Source: Paenibacillus sp. FSL R5-0517 (lineage in GTDB: Bacteria > Bacillota > Bacilli > Paenibacillales > Paenibacillaceae). Taken from it: DNA of 64,000 nucleotides. This document shows positions 35,334 through 44,188 of the stretch, in pieces; the first letter of the stretch is position 1; every line of letters begins with the position of its first letter. Below the pieces are notes generated by a model. That model made no database searches and was not told the DNA's origin. It saw nothing but the letters and a program-made list of their open reading frames with translations. Position numbers and translations under genes: made by a program. The stretch covers positions 5,518,001-5,582,000 of the forward strand of contig NZ_CP150235.1 of NCBI RefSeq assembly GCF_037974355.1. Direction: 5' to 3'.

Positions 35334-36511
35334 TTGGAGTCCTCCCCTTTGCGCGAATGGGACGAAGCATCCGTTGAAGTGTTCGTTAATGTACTACTTG
35401 TTGGACTCGGTGATGTTCCCGATACACTCGACGAGTCGTTGTCGGAAGTTACATTCGCCTGATCCATCACTGCCCCAGCAACCTGATCCCAATCTGCCGA
35501 ATCCGCGTTTGTATCTTTTATATCCGTTGTTGTCTCGGTTGTGGTCAGCTTCAGGAAAATCTGTTCCAGACTGAGATTCTCCTTTTTCATCTCCAGAATC
35601 GGTAATCCTGCACCGGACAAAAGGTAAAATAGCTCCTCCCGGAAATCTTCCGAGTTCTCTCCAGTAAGAAGCATTTTAACCGTATTCGCTGTATCAGAAG
35701 TAAGTGAAGTATCTCTGGTGGTATTCGCATCTGATGTTTGAATGACTTCACTCCGCACTTTCTCCCATGGTTTCAGCACATTATGTAATTGCTCCGCAGT
35801 GGCCTTCACTTCAATCGACACCTTGAACTGATCCCCCATTGCTGATCCGAAATGCTGTGGTGAACCATCCAGCACGAGCTGCCCCTGATTAATGATCAAC
35901 ATTCGATTACAGAGTGTGCTCACTTCAGGCAAAATATGCGTACTGAGCAACACCGTATGATTCTCCCCCAGTTCCCGAATCAGATCTCGGATCTCGATAA
36001 TCTGATTTGGATCAAGGCCCGAAGTTGGCTCATCCAGCACCAAAAGATCCGGCTTGTGAATAATGGCTCCTGCCAGCCCTAGGCGTTGCTTGTATCCTTT
36101 GGATAACCCACGTACCATTTGTCTCTCCCGACCCTGGAGTCCCAATCTGCTTACCATCTCGCTGACCCGCAGCTTAACCTCACGTGCCGGAACATCTCTC
36201 AAATTCGCTACGAATTTAAGGTAGGACTGCACTGTCATATCCGGATACAGTGGCGGAGTTTCAGGCAGATATCCAATCTTGGAACGAACACGCTGACCTT
36301 GGTCATGCACCGATACCCCATCCACCAGGATGGAACCCGCGGTTGGATGCACATAGCCCGTAATCATACGCATCGTTGTTGTTTTTCCGGCACCATTGGG
36401 GCCGAGAAACCCGACAATTTCACCACGTTCCATGGTGAAATCCAATTGATGTACGCCGCGCTGCCCTTCGTAAACTTTGCTGACCTGTTTCACTTCGAGC
36501 ACATCATTCAT
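35330..36511 (-). CDS. ABC transporter ATP-binding protein (GldA-like)
   Basis: A 393-residue ATPase. Walker A GPNGAGKTTT (~37), signature LSKGYKQRLG (~138) and Walker B LLVLDEPTSGLDP (~157) are intact. The C-terminal ~90 residues after the usual end (ETTTDIKDTNADSADWDQ ...) are Ser/Thr/Asp-rich and low in complexity, an unusual extension. It is first in the operon and drives the GldF-like permease. Confidence 0.9.
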   Translation of the reverse strand: MNDVLEVKQVSKVYEGQRGVHQLDFTMERGEIVGFLGPNGAGKTTTMRMITGYVHPTAGSILVDGVSVHDQGQRVRSKIGYLPETPPLYPDMTVQSYLKFVANLRDVPAREVKLRVSEMVSRLGLQGRERQMVRGLSKGYKQRLGLAGAIIHKPDLLVLDEPTSGLDPNQIIEIRDLIRELGENHTVLLSTHILPEVSTLCNRMLIINQGQLVLDGSPQHFGSAMGDQFKVSIEVKATAEQLHNVLKPWEKVRSEVIQTSDANTTRDTSLTSDTANTVKMLLTGENSEDFREELFYLLSGAGLPILEMKKENLSLEQIFLKLTTTETTTDIKDTNADSADWDQVAGAVMDQANVTSDNDSSSVSGTSPSPTSSTLTNTSTDASSHSRKGEDSK

Positions 36512-36746
36512 CCTTTCCCGTTAAAATACCCGTGTACCATCGTTTAAGGTAGATGTGTACACGGGAAGTTCCTTGTATAATACGTGATCTATCCTAAGCC
36601 CAGCTTAATGTCACTTAAAAGAAAGCTTAAAAAAATGTGTCCAAAATGTGTACACACTAAACAACACCCACACCCTATACTTCAAGCCAACGTAACATAG
36701 AGTACAGGAGAATGTGCTCCTGACCAAAAGTCAGAGGGTGAATCGT

Positions 36747-37820
36747 GTGAAAGTATTATTCACGTTTTATGTTCCAAGCGGTGGCGTGGATACGTTAAAC
36801 CGACTGCGCACCGCTGTTCTGAAACGCCATGGCATTGAAGCGCACCTACTTTATCTCAACACAGGCTCGGGATTGCAGAACAACAGTGATACCCCCATTT
36901 TCACCGCATCCAGTGACGAGGATATCCATCATATCATTCATACTCATCATTATGATGCCATCATCGCCACTTCAGACATCGCTATGCCCGGCCGCTTGAG
37001 AGCGCTTGGCTATACAGGAAAAATTATTTTTGAAGCGCAGGGACTCGGAACACGCGATCAGGCTCTGGAAACGATACAGATGGGTGTACCTTACCTTCAG
37101 GCCCATTGCGATGCTGCCGTTATCCCTCCCACAGACCACCTTCTGGATATGTTCATTCATATCTGTCCTTGGCTACATCGGTTTGTTATTCCCAATATGC
37201 TGGATACAGACACCTTCGCACCGGTTCTGGTGGATACTCCACCCTATCCAGTGCTGGCTTGGGTAGGACGACTTGAACACAATAAAAACTGGCGGGAATA
37301 TTTAATCATTTCGAGTGAAATCATCAAAAAAAATCCGAAAGCCAGACTATGGTTATTCCATGATCCCACTTTGGCTAATCCAGAAGATGAAGTCATGTTC
37401 CGGCACATGTTGGCAGAATACGGGCTTGAGGATCGGATCGGCATCTTCGTCAATGTTCCCCATTCTCAGATGCCCGCATACTATTCGATGATTGCTGCGT
37501 CAGGGGGAATCATGTTATCCACTTCCCTGCTAGAAGGATTCGGCTATGCCGTCGCTGAAGCCATTAGCTGCGGTTGCCCAGTGCTCAGCACAGATTCGGA
37601 TGGTGTGCGCTCATTCATCACACATAATAAGACTGGAAAGTTTTATCCCATTGGAAATATAAAGGCTGCTGTAGACGAAGCAAGAGACCTCATGAAGAAC
37701 AAGAAACTGCGGGAGTATATCCGCATTCAGGGCAGACAGCATATGAGCTTGTCTTTCTCACCTGATCGATATGCCCATTCTTTCCGTGAAATGATGACAG
37801 CACTGCGAATTTTTCATTGA
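36747..37820 (+). CDS. Glycosyltransferase family 4 protein
   Basis: A 357-residue GT-B enzyme from the GTG at 36747 (VKVLFTFYVPSGGVDTLNRL), which follows GAGGGTGA. An 11-codon longer version starting at GTG 36714 is possible. The C-terminal Glycos_transf_1 motifs are WVGRLEHNKNWREY and STSLLEGFGYAVAEAISCGCPVLSTDSDGV (EX7E). It transfers sugar from a nucleotide donor to a glycan. It is alone between divergent units, with its own terminator. Confidence 0.85.
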   Translation: MKVLFTFYVPSGGVDTLNRLRTAVLKRHGIEAHLLYLNTGSGLQNNSDTPIFTASSDEDIHHIIHTHHYDAIIATSDIAMPGRLRALGYTGKIIFEAQGLGTRDQALETIQMGVPYLQAHCDAAVIPPTDHLLDMFIHICPWLHRFVIPNMLDTDTFAPVLVDTPPYPVLAWVGRLEHNKNWREYLIISSEIIKKNPKARLWLFHDPTLANPEDEVMFRHMLAEYGLEDRIGIFVNVPHSQMPAYYSMIAASGGIMLSTSLLEGFGYAVAEAISCGCPVLSTDSDGVRSFITHNKTGKFYPIGNIKAAVDEARDLMKNKKLREYIRIQGRQHMSLSFSPDRYAHSFREMMTALRIFH

Positions 37821-37830
37821 GCATAACAAA

Positions 37831-37863
37831 AAGGCAGTTCAGCAAGATTCTCTGAACTGCCTT
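37831..37863. terminator. Bidirectional terminator between GT4 and MFS genes
   Basis: A 12-bp stem AAGGCAGTTCAG/CTGAACTGCCTT between converging genes, with A-rich flanks. Confidence 0.8.
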
Positions 37864-37884
37864 ACTATGTCACTTTAAAAAGTC

Positions 37885-39417
37885 TTAGTGTCCCATCATC
37901 ATCGCGGGATCAGGCTTGTCGCCATTTTGAAGTTCTTCTTCCGGCATCGGTTTTGGTTTGCGCAGAATCAGACTGAGCAGACATCCAAACAATGCAATAC
38001 AAGCGGCCAGGAAGAACGTATCATTGAAACCACTCACCAGACCTTGAACTATAGCGGTCGGCTCTGCACTCGTTGTATTGTCTGCGATTCTGGAAGTAAG
38101 GAAACCTGTGAGCCCTGCAACCGCAAAGGACACGACCACTTGCTGTGCAGCGGCCGTAAGCGGTGTAACCCGTCCAACCAGCTTACGTGGTGCAGCATTC
38201 AATACATGCGTATTGAGTGGCATCATGGACAAGCCCATACCCAGACCCATCATGATCAGGGCCGTGATAATCAGGCCAAGACCTGTCTCTGCCGTGATGG
38301 AGGACAGAATAAACAAGGCTCCCGAGATAATTCCCAGACCCACGAAGGCCAGAGGTCTGGCACCAATTTTATCAAACAACCGACCACCAAGCGGCATACC
38401 CACGCCGGAAGCCAGAGCCTGCGGAAGCAGAATCAATCCCGTTTCCAGTGCAGTATACCCTTTGATCTGCTGCAAATAAAGCGGGATCAGGATCATCGCA
38501 CCGAACAGCGCCACTTGCGAAACCCATGCGAGAATAATCCCACGCGAGAAATCAGATGATTTGAATACCCGGAGTTCGAGCAATGGATTTTGATGACGAA
38601 GTTCCACAATAATGAATAAGATGAGCGCCACGCCACCTACGATTACACCAGTCAGTGTTGTTGTAGATGTCCAGCTCGTTCCCCCCTCACTCACACCGTA
38701 AGCGAGCATTGAGAATGCGATTGGCGCCAGAATCATGCCGAGCAGATCCAGTGCAGGCGTGCGTCCACGATCTGTATCAGGCAAAAATTTGATACATAGA
38801 ATGAAAGCTGCAATACCAATGGGCAAGTTAATCAGGAAGATCCAGTGCCAGCTCAGTGATTCAATAAACCAACCGGACAATACCGGGCCCAGTGCAGGGG
38901 CAAGCAGCATGGGAATTCCGAGCATGCCCATGATGGAACCTCTTCGTTCAGGAGGAGCCAGTCGAAATACCATCGCCATACCAATAGGAGCAACCATGCC
39001 TCCCCCAAGCCCTTGAATAACACGGTAAATGATTAATTGCTCAGGTGATTGGGCAATGGAGCATAACACAGAACCCAAGGTAAACATGGCAATGGTGAAC
39101 AGGAATACTCTTTTGGCACCGAAACGGTCAGTTAACCAACCTGCCAGCGGAATAACTGCAGACAAAGCCAAGGTATATCCTGTAACCGTCCATTGGATGG
39201 TCTTCAGATCCGTCTCGAAATATTGAACGAGATTCGGAATGGCCACATTAACAACGGTACTGTCCAGAATAACCATGATCATGCCGACGATAATAGCCAG
39301 GAGTGGCAAAATAATGGTTTTAATCGAAAACTCTGCCGGCTCCTGTGATACTGCTGTTTGTTCTTTCACGTTCTCCACACTCTTTTCCGGCAGAAGAACA
39401 CAGGCTGCTGCCTGCAT
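37885..39417 (-). CDS. MFS drug transporter, DHA2 family (EmrB/QacA type)
   Basis: A 510-residue integral membrane protein with about 14 transmembrane helices. Motif A GWLTDRFGAKRVFLF and motif C (GIPMLLAPALGPVLSGW) mark a proton-coupled exporter of the DHA2 group; motif D1 is LDSTVVNVAIPNL. The ATG at 39417 has only a weak site (GGCTAGTGAG); a GTG 16 codons later follows GGAGAAC and could be the real start. The promoter region carries three operator-like repeats. Confidence 0.9.
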   Translation of the reverse strand: MQAAACVLLPEKSVENVKEQTAVSQEPAEFSIKTIILPLLAIIVGMIMVILDSTVVNVAIPNLVQYFETDLKTIQWTVTGYTLALSAVIPLAGWLTDRFGAKRVFLFTIAMFTLGSVLCSIAQSPEQLIIYRVIQGLGGGMVAPIGMAMVFRLAPPERRGSIMGMLGIPMLLAPALGPVLSGWFIESLSWHWIFLINLPIGIAAFILCIKFLPDTDRGRTPALDLLGMILAPIAFSMLAYGVSEGGTSWTSTTTLTGVIVGGVALILFIIVELRHQNPLLELRVFKSSDFSRGIILAWVSQVALFGAMILIPLYLQQIKGYTALETGLILLPQALASGVGMPLGGRLFDKIGARPLAFVGLGIISGALFILSSITAETGLGLIITALIMMGLGMGLSMMPLNTHVLNAAPRKLVGRVTPLTAAAQQVVVSFAVAGLTGFLTSRIADNTTSAEPTAIVQGLVSGFNDTFFLAACIALFGCLLSLILRKPKPMPEEELQNGDKPDPAMMMGH

Positions 39418-39454
39418 CTCACTAGCCTATATTCTCTCGACTGATTTCAAACTA

Positions 39455-39526
39455 TCGTTTTAAATCGTCGTTTTAAACTTTCGTTTAACACTGATCTAAT
39501 TCTAATGAAAATACCTTTGCTGTCAA
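39455..39526 (-). promoter_or_regulatory. Promoter and triple operator of the MFS gene
   Basis: Minus-strand TTGACA (39521-39526) and TAGAAT (39499-39504) are 16 bp apart. Downstream are three repeats read on the plus strand as TCGTTTTAAA (39455), TCGTTTTAAA (39468) and TCGTTTAACA (39481), each 13 bp from the next. A repressor binding here would block transcription. No regulator gene is adjacent. Confidence 0.65.
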
Positions 39527-39562
39527 GCTATTTTTTCAGAATTTTCTACTATGGATGCAATA

Positions 39563-39593
39563 TAAAAAAATGGAACAGGCACTTCCCTGCTCC
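39563..39593 (-). terminator. Terminator of the 145-aa hypothetical gene
   Basis: GGAGCAGG/CCTGTTCC hairpin followed by ATTTTTTT on the minus strand. Confidence 0.75.
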
Positions 39594-39631
39594 ACACGTG
39601 GGTTAATCACGACTATTCAATTATGTCCATA

Positions 39632-40069
39632 TCAATCTGCAAGCTTCATCATCTGATATTCTGACATTATGCCCAATGTCTGACCGTGAATACTTCTGTA
39701 ATACATGCGAATAACCAGATGATTCGGTGAAGAGCTGTTGCTGATAATCCTCAGCTCATAAGGATCGGAAGATACATCCAGATTATGAATGACTTGATTA
39801 CCACCCGCTCCCCCCGAATTCGAACTTATATGAAAAAGATGTCGATACAGTTCTCCGTGCCTACTGGCTCCGCCAACAAATACATCTGTCCCTTCATCGC
39901 TCCCCACATAGGCCAACTCCACGTCCATGTATTTGATGGGAACAAACGTCTGTAACAAATTTTCATGGATATTTAGCACATATACAGCCACTGTAGATCC
40001 CTCCTTCGGCGTATGAGCCTTTCTATACATAGGATATGCTCCCCCTTGTCTATTGTCATTTGCATTCAC
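39632..40069 (-). CDS. Hypothetical protein, 145 aa
   Basis: No signal peptide or recognised domain. The body is beta-rich (STVAVYVLNIHENLLQTFVPIKYMDVELAYVG; PYELRIISNSSSPNHLVIRMYYRSIHG), like a small beta-sandwich. The start site is not strongly supported; MYRKAHTPKEG (residue 14) is an alternative. It is divergent from the GT4 gene at 40176. Confidence 0.55.
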   Translation of the reverse strand: MNANDNRQGGAYPMYRKAHTPKEGSTVAVYVLNIHENLLQTFVPIKYMDVELAYVGSDEGTDVFVGGASRHGELYRHLFHISSNSGGAGGNQVIHNLDVSSDPYELRIISNSSSPNHLVIRMYYRSIHGQTLGIMSEYQMMKLAD

Positions 40070-40175
40070 CCATTTTCAGCCAGATACACAAAAATGCCCG
40101 ACCTTCCGGTCCCCTTTTTTCATAGAATAGAAGCATAGAAGCTCGGCCGGTGCAGGCCGTGACAAGGGGGTAGCT

Positions 40176-41414
40176 ATGAGAGTTCTGCTCGTTACGTATT
40201 GGGAGCTTACACATATGGGAGGCATATGGACATATGTTAAACAACTGGCCGACAGGCTGATTTCACTTGGTGTAGAGGTTGATATCATGGGCACAAATGG
40301 TGCTAAAAACGAGGTATATGTTCGTAATCTGAACCGCGCTTTCTCCAAGGATACGGTGTGGCCCATGCTGCAAGCCAAACTCAATCCGACCGATCTGCCA
40401 CAATTCACTGCCGATCCGCTTCTCGCTTATTATGAACTGAATAGATATGCCTTCGAGATGGCCGCCGCTTATCTGGGAGTAGACCACTATGACGTAATCC
40501 ATGCGCAAGATCCCGTAGCCGCCGTAGCCATTAAACGCATCTTGAACCGCAATATCCCACTGGTCACCAGCTATCATGGGGCACTTGCCCGCGAGGCCTT
40601 TTACGATGCTCAAAACTCCAACCCGCAACTTACTCTTTCTACCTATCTGCAATCCAAACGCGGACGTTATTTTCTCTCATTGGAAGAGCGAAGTGCAGCA
40701 CAGTCTGAGCTGATTCTGGTGTCCAGTCATTGGATCAAAAGTACACTTACAGAACTCGCGGTTCCAGAGTCGAAGTTCAGGCAAATCCCCTATGCTATCG
40801 ACCTGCCAACCTACCGTGCCTCAGCAGCCGTGAAATTTCGCCAACGACCACCCGCGGGCAAGAAAGTCATTGCCTTTACCGGAAGGCTTGAATACATCAA
40901 GGGTGTACATGTATTAATCAAGGCTTTAGCCAGTCTGAAAAGCAAACGTACCGATTGGGTGTGCTGGATCGCAGGAGAAGGCAATCTATCCGATGAGTTG
41001 CGGGCACAGGCCACGGCAGCAGGCATTGGCGCTGATGTTGTGTTCTGGGGCAAACTCGACAATATCCCTTCCTTCCTGCGCCACGCAGACATCTATGTCC
41101 AGCCCAGCCTGCAGGATACTCAGCCGTTCTCCGTGACCGAAGCACAACTGGCGGGTATACCTGTTATCGTCAGTGGTACAGCCGGCATGCCTGAGATGGT
41201 TGAACCGGGACGTACAGGATGGGTTGTTCCTCCACAGGATGTCGACTCGCTCAGTGAACTGTTGAATGCATTACTGGAGGATAACGTTACCCGAAGAACA
41301 GTGGGGGCGGCGGCAAAAGCCTGGGCTGAACAACATCGTTCATTGGAAGAAATGGGAATGCGTACTTTTCAAGTCTATCAGGAGGCTATTTACAGAGGAG
41401 GACAACCGATATGA
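40176..41414 (+). CDS. Glycosyltransferase family 4 protein
   Basis: A 412-residue GT-B enzyme. The N-terminal donor/acceptor pattern is TYWELTHMGGIWTYVKQLADRL. The C-terminal domain has FTGRLEYIKGVHVLIKALA and QPSLQDTQPFSVTEAQLAGIPVIVSGTAGM with the family EX7E-like motif. AAGGGGG precedes the ATG. Its stop overlaps the ATG of a 56-codon gene, so the two are cotranslated. Confidence 0.88.
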   Translation: MRVLLVTYWELTHMGGIWTYVKQLADRLISLGVEVDIMGTNGAKNEVYVRNLNRAFSKDTVWPMLQAKLNPTDLPQFTADPLLAYYELNRYAFEMAAAYLGVDHYDVIHAQDPVAAVAIKRILNRNIPLVTSYHGALAREAFYDAQNSNPQLTLSTYLQSKRGRYFLSLEERSAAQSELILVSSHWIKSTLTELAVPESKFRQIPYAIDLPTYRASAAVKFRQRPPAGKKVIAFTGRLEYIKGVHVLIKALASLKSKRTDWVCWIAGEGNLSDELRAQATAAGIGADVVFWGKLDNIPSFLRHADIYVQPSLQDTQPFSVTEAQLAGIPVIVSGTAGMPEMVEPGRTGWVVPPQDVDSLSELLNALLEDNVTRRTVGAAAKAWAEQHRSLEEMGMRTFQVYQEAIYRGGQPI

Positions 41415-41581
41415 CGTTGCTTGTACCGAGTGATCTATACAATCGCTGGTTTTCGACTCCAGTTTCCACGCCTCACATCGACGTGGATTACGCTATCATG
41501 AATCAATTGATGCAGAAGCTGCCCAAGGGCTATGTATTTCCCGATCCCGTGTCGATGGAGATCATGTATTCAAAGGATTAA
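41411..41581 (+). CDS. Small protein coupled to the GT4 gene, 56 aa
   Basis: The ATG overlaps the glycosyltransferase stop (ATGA), with GAGGAGG 9 nt before. The product begins MTLLVPSDLYNRWFSTPVST and ends with a PDPVSMEIMYSKD tail. There is no membrane segment and no known domain. A strong terminator follows. Coupling suggests a partner or regulator of the enzyme. Confidence 0.65.
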   Translation: MTLLVPSDLYNRWFSTPVSTPHIDVDYAIMNQLMQKLPKGYVFPDPVSMEIMYSKD

Positions 41582-41624
41582 GTTGTTCCATTCCATACTG
41601 TCTTCATATAACATGCCGGAATAT

Positions 41625-41685
41625 CAAACAAGGGGTATACCATTTGTCATACGAATGACGGTGGACACCCCTTGTTTGCTTTTAT
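41625..41685 (+). terminator. Terminator after the GT4 unit
   Basis: CAAACAAGGGGT and ACCCCTTGTTTG pair (12 bp) around a long loop and are followed by CTTTTATT. Confidence 0.75.
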
Positions 41686-41763
41686 TGTGTTGTGTTCTAG
41701 CGAATCCAGAACACGCTAATTGATTCTTTTTGCACAGATCCGACATGTAACGAATTCCAGAGC

Positions 41764-42297
41764 TTATTCATCTGTCGCCAACTTGGAATACATATTCAGA
41801 TCGTTGAACGTTTCGCCTGCCCTTTCGTATGCTCTGAGGGTACCTTCGTATGTGAAATTGAGCTTTAATAATAGCTTGATAGAATTCACATGATCGGGGT
41901 CAACCTTTGCTTCAATTCGATTCAGCTTCATCGTCGAGAAGGCATGAGCTAACAAAGAAGAGATCGCTTCTGTCGCATATCCTTTTCCCCAGTGTGATCT
42001 GGCAATGTCATACCCAATTTCTGCTTTGAGATTGTCATAATCCAGTAAGTTATAACCGCATGAACCTATAATTTCATTGGACTCTTGCGCGATGATAGAG
42101 AATCGAATAGCCTTGTTTTCCTGAGAAAGATCGTCCAGAATATTAATCATGGCTATGGCTTGACTTTCATCCGTAAAAGGAGTGATATTCATGAATCTAG
42201 TAACCTCCGGATCAGACCAAATTTCAAACAAGCTGGCCGCATCCAATACGTTCATTTTTCGCAAAAATAACCGTTCTGTGTGTAACTCTGTAATCAA
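41764..42297 (-). CDS. GNAT family N-acetyltransferase (RimJ/RimL type)
   Basis: A 177-residue acetyl-CoA-dependent acetyltransferase. It has the typical start TERLFLRKMNVLDAASLFEIWSDPEV, the acetyl-CoA-binding region IGYDIARSHWGKGYATEAISSLL and EAKVDPDHVNSIKLLLKLNF. The substrate is unknown: ribosomal protein N-terminus, antibiotic or small molecule. It is monocistronic. Confidence 0.88.
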   Translation of the reverse strand: MITELHTERLFLRKMNVLDAASLFEIWSDPEVTRFMNITPFTDESQAIAMINILDDLSQENKAIRFSIIAQESNEIIGSCGYNLLDYDNLKAEIGYDIARSHWGKGYATEAISSLLAHAFSTMKLNRIEAKVDPDHVNSIKLLLKLNFTYEGTLRAYERAGETFNDLNMYSKLATDE

Positions 42298-42442
42298 TAC
42301 TTCACCTCCATTCGTTTATTAATGATTCGGTGTAAGATATTGATATCTGCGCATAGTCCAGTCCCTTCCGTGTATGAATCATTTCATTATACAGAGACTT
42401 CGGCATCCCTTCTACCTACCTGTCCATGGATCGTCATAGAAC

Positions 42443-42497
42443 AAAAAAAGAGCTCCCCCACTTATAGCACATTAAACATGCTTCATAAGGGTGCTCT
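42443..42497 (-). terminator. Terminator of the long glycan cluster
   Basis: AGAGCACCCTTAT..GC pairs with GC..ATAAGTGGGGGAGCTCT and is followed by seven T residues on the minus strand. Confidence 0.7.
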
Positions 42498-42552
42498 CAT
42501 ATCCATTTAACCACCTATTCCATTCAAGCCATCATCTGCACACACGTCTACT

Positions 42553-43269
42553 TCACTTCCAATACCCGCCGACCTGAAGCAAATTGAGCAAAATAGGTCT
42601 GTGCTTCGCCTGAACACGTTCCATCTCGGCCACCAGAGCCTTGAAGTGACGTTTGGTCCCCATTGAATCATGCAGACGATAACACATCAGGGGTTCATTG
42701 TAATAGAACAGCTCATACATCGGAAACAGTCGCAACCACATCTCGTAGTCATGAGTGTAGCGAAAATCAGTATCGAACAAGCCAAACCGCTCAAATGCAT
42801 CCATCTCCAACATGACGGTACAGCCATTGATCGGACAACCTTCAAGCAGTACCTGCAACATCTCCAGACGACTGCCCACTTCCGGATGCACCGTATCCAA
42901 CCACTCACTCTTCTCATTCACATAGTGGTAGGCACCATGACAGAATGAAGCCTTGACCTCACGCATAAACTTCAACTGTTTCTCCACACGGTCCAGCAGC
43001 ATCACATCATCTGAACTGAGCCAGACAAAGTATTCCCCTGTCGCCTGTTTGATGCCCTCATTCAATGCCGTTGCGGTACCACCGTTTTCTTTGCGGATAT
43101 AATGGATAGAATCCATGAATGGCTCTAGTCGCTCCACGTGCTCGGTTGACCCATCATCCACCACGATCACTTCAATATGCGGATAGGTCTGGTGAGTGGC
43201 ACTGTGAACAGCCTGCTCGATATACGCACAATTATAAAAAGGGATGACGATCGATACTTTCGGCTCCAT
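42553..43269 (-). CDS. Glycosyltransferase family 2 protein (copy B)
   Basis: A 238-residue GT-A enzyme: VSIVIPFYNCAYIEQAV at the start, VIVVDDGSTEH, NGGTATALNEGIKQATGEYFVWLSSDD (DxD-like SDD) and YTHDYEMWLRLF. It is closely related along its whole length to the GT2 encoded just upstream (43472-44188), so they arose by duplication. It probably adds one sugar each to the same surface glycan. It is the last gene of the cluster. Confidence 0.9.
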   Translation of the reverse strand: MEPKVSIVIPFYNCAYIEQAVHSATHQTYPHIEVIVVDDGSTEHVERLEPFMDSIHYIRKENGGTATALNEGIKQATGEYFVWLSSDDVMLLDRVEKQLKFMREVKASFCHGAYHYVNEKSEWLDTVHPEVGSRLEMLQVLLEGCPINGCTVMLEMDAFERFGLFDTDFRYTHDYEMWLRLFPMYELFYYNEPLMCYRLHDSMGTKRHFKALVAEMERVQAKHRPILLNLLQVGGYWK

Positions 43270-43471
43270 TCGGGGCCCCCTTCCTCCGCTTATCTCTGCA
43301 TAGCGATTGCTTTCCTACATTTTATGAAGATCCATTCGATCGGCATTGGACATCTGCGGTGTTACGGAAGCACATTTCATTCTGATACCATCTTTACTGT
43401 CATCGGGTAAAATGCTGCGCAAAGAGGGCGTCACTCCGCCAACTTGTGGCTTCATAACTGCCCTCCCAACG

Positions 43472-44188
43472 CTAATCCCCAAGCGCCGCTATGCGCTGCA
43501 ACAACGGTTCGCGATATCTCGACCATACCATGGATGCCTCTCTGCCGATGACATCCGCATGACGAACTGATCCCATTCCCCCATGCCACCGATAGGCCGT
43601 AAGCGGTTCGTTCAGGTATGGGAACCGATGACCGTTCAGTACAATCCGCATCCAGAGATCCAGATCATGCGTGTAAGGCAGAAGCTCATCGAACAGCCCT
43701 ACTCCGCTGAACAGATCCTTACGAATCATGACCGTGCAGCCATTGACCGGATTGCCGTTGACAAACCGCCGCAGTAAGTCCAGATCGGACATCGGTTCTG
43801 GCCCACCATGCATTTTGGTAACGGCTGAATGCTCGTTGATATAGTGAAAATTCGTGTACGAGACGAGCACATTCTCGCGCTGCATAAACTCGAGCTGATA
43901 CCGGATTTTATCTGGATACAGAATATCGTCCGAACTAAGCCAGGCTACATAATCACCAGAGGCATGACGAATCCCATGATTAAGTGCCGAGGCCGTCCCG
44001 CCATTGCTTTTGCCAAGCACATTAATATAAGGAAGATAAGGCTGAAGCAGCTCTGCATGCCGGGTGGAACCGTCATTCACAACAACGATCTCCACATCCG
44101 AATATGTCTGGTTCAGCGCACTTTGAATCGCCTGAGGCACATAAGGGCAGTTGTAGAATGGAATGACAATGGATACTCTCGGACTCAA
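43472..44188 (-). CDS. Glycosyltransferase family 2 protein (copy A)
   Basis: A 238-residue GT-A enzyme with VSIVIPFYNCPYVPQAI, VVVNDGSTRHAELL, NGGTASALNHGIRHASGDYVAWLSSDD and YTHDLDLWMRI. It starts with TTG overlapping the stop of the preceding epimerase (TTGA), after AGGGAGG. The 200-bp spacer to copy B has no gene, so copy B may have its own leader. Confidence 0.9.
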   Translation of the reverse strand: MSPRVSIVIPFYNCPYVPQAIQSALNQTYSDVEIVVVNDGSTRHAELLQPYLPYINVLGKSNGGTASALNHGIRHASGDYVAWLSSDDILYPDKIRYQLEFMQRENVLVSYTNFHYINEHSAVTKMHGGPEPMSDLDLLRRFVNGNPVNGCTVMIRKDLFSGVGLFDELLPYTHDLDLWMRIVLNGHRFPYLNEPLTAYRWHGGMGSVRHADVIGREASMVWSRYREPLLQRIAALGD

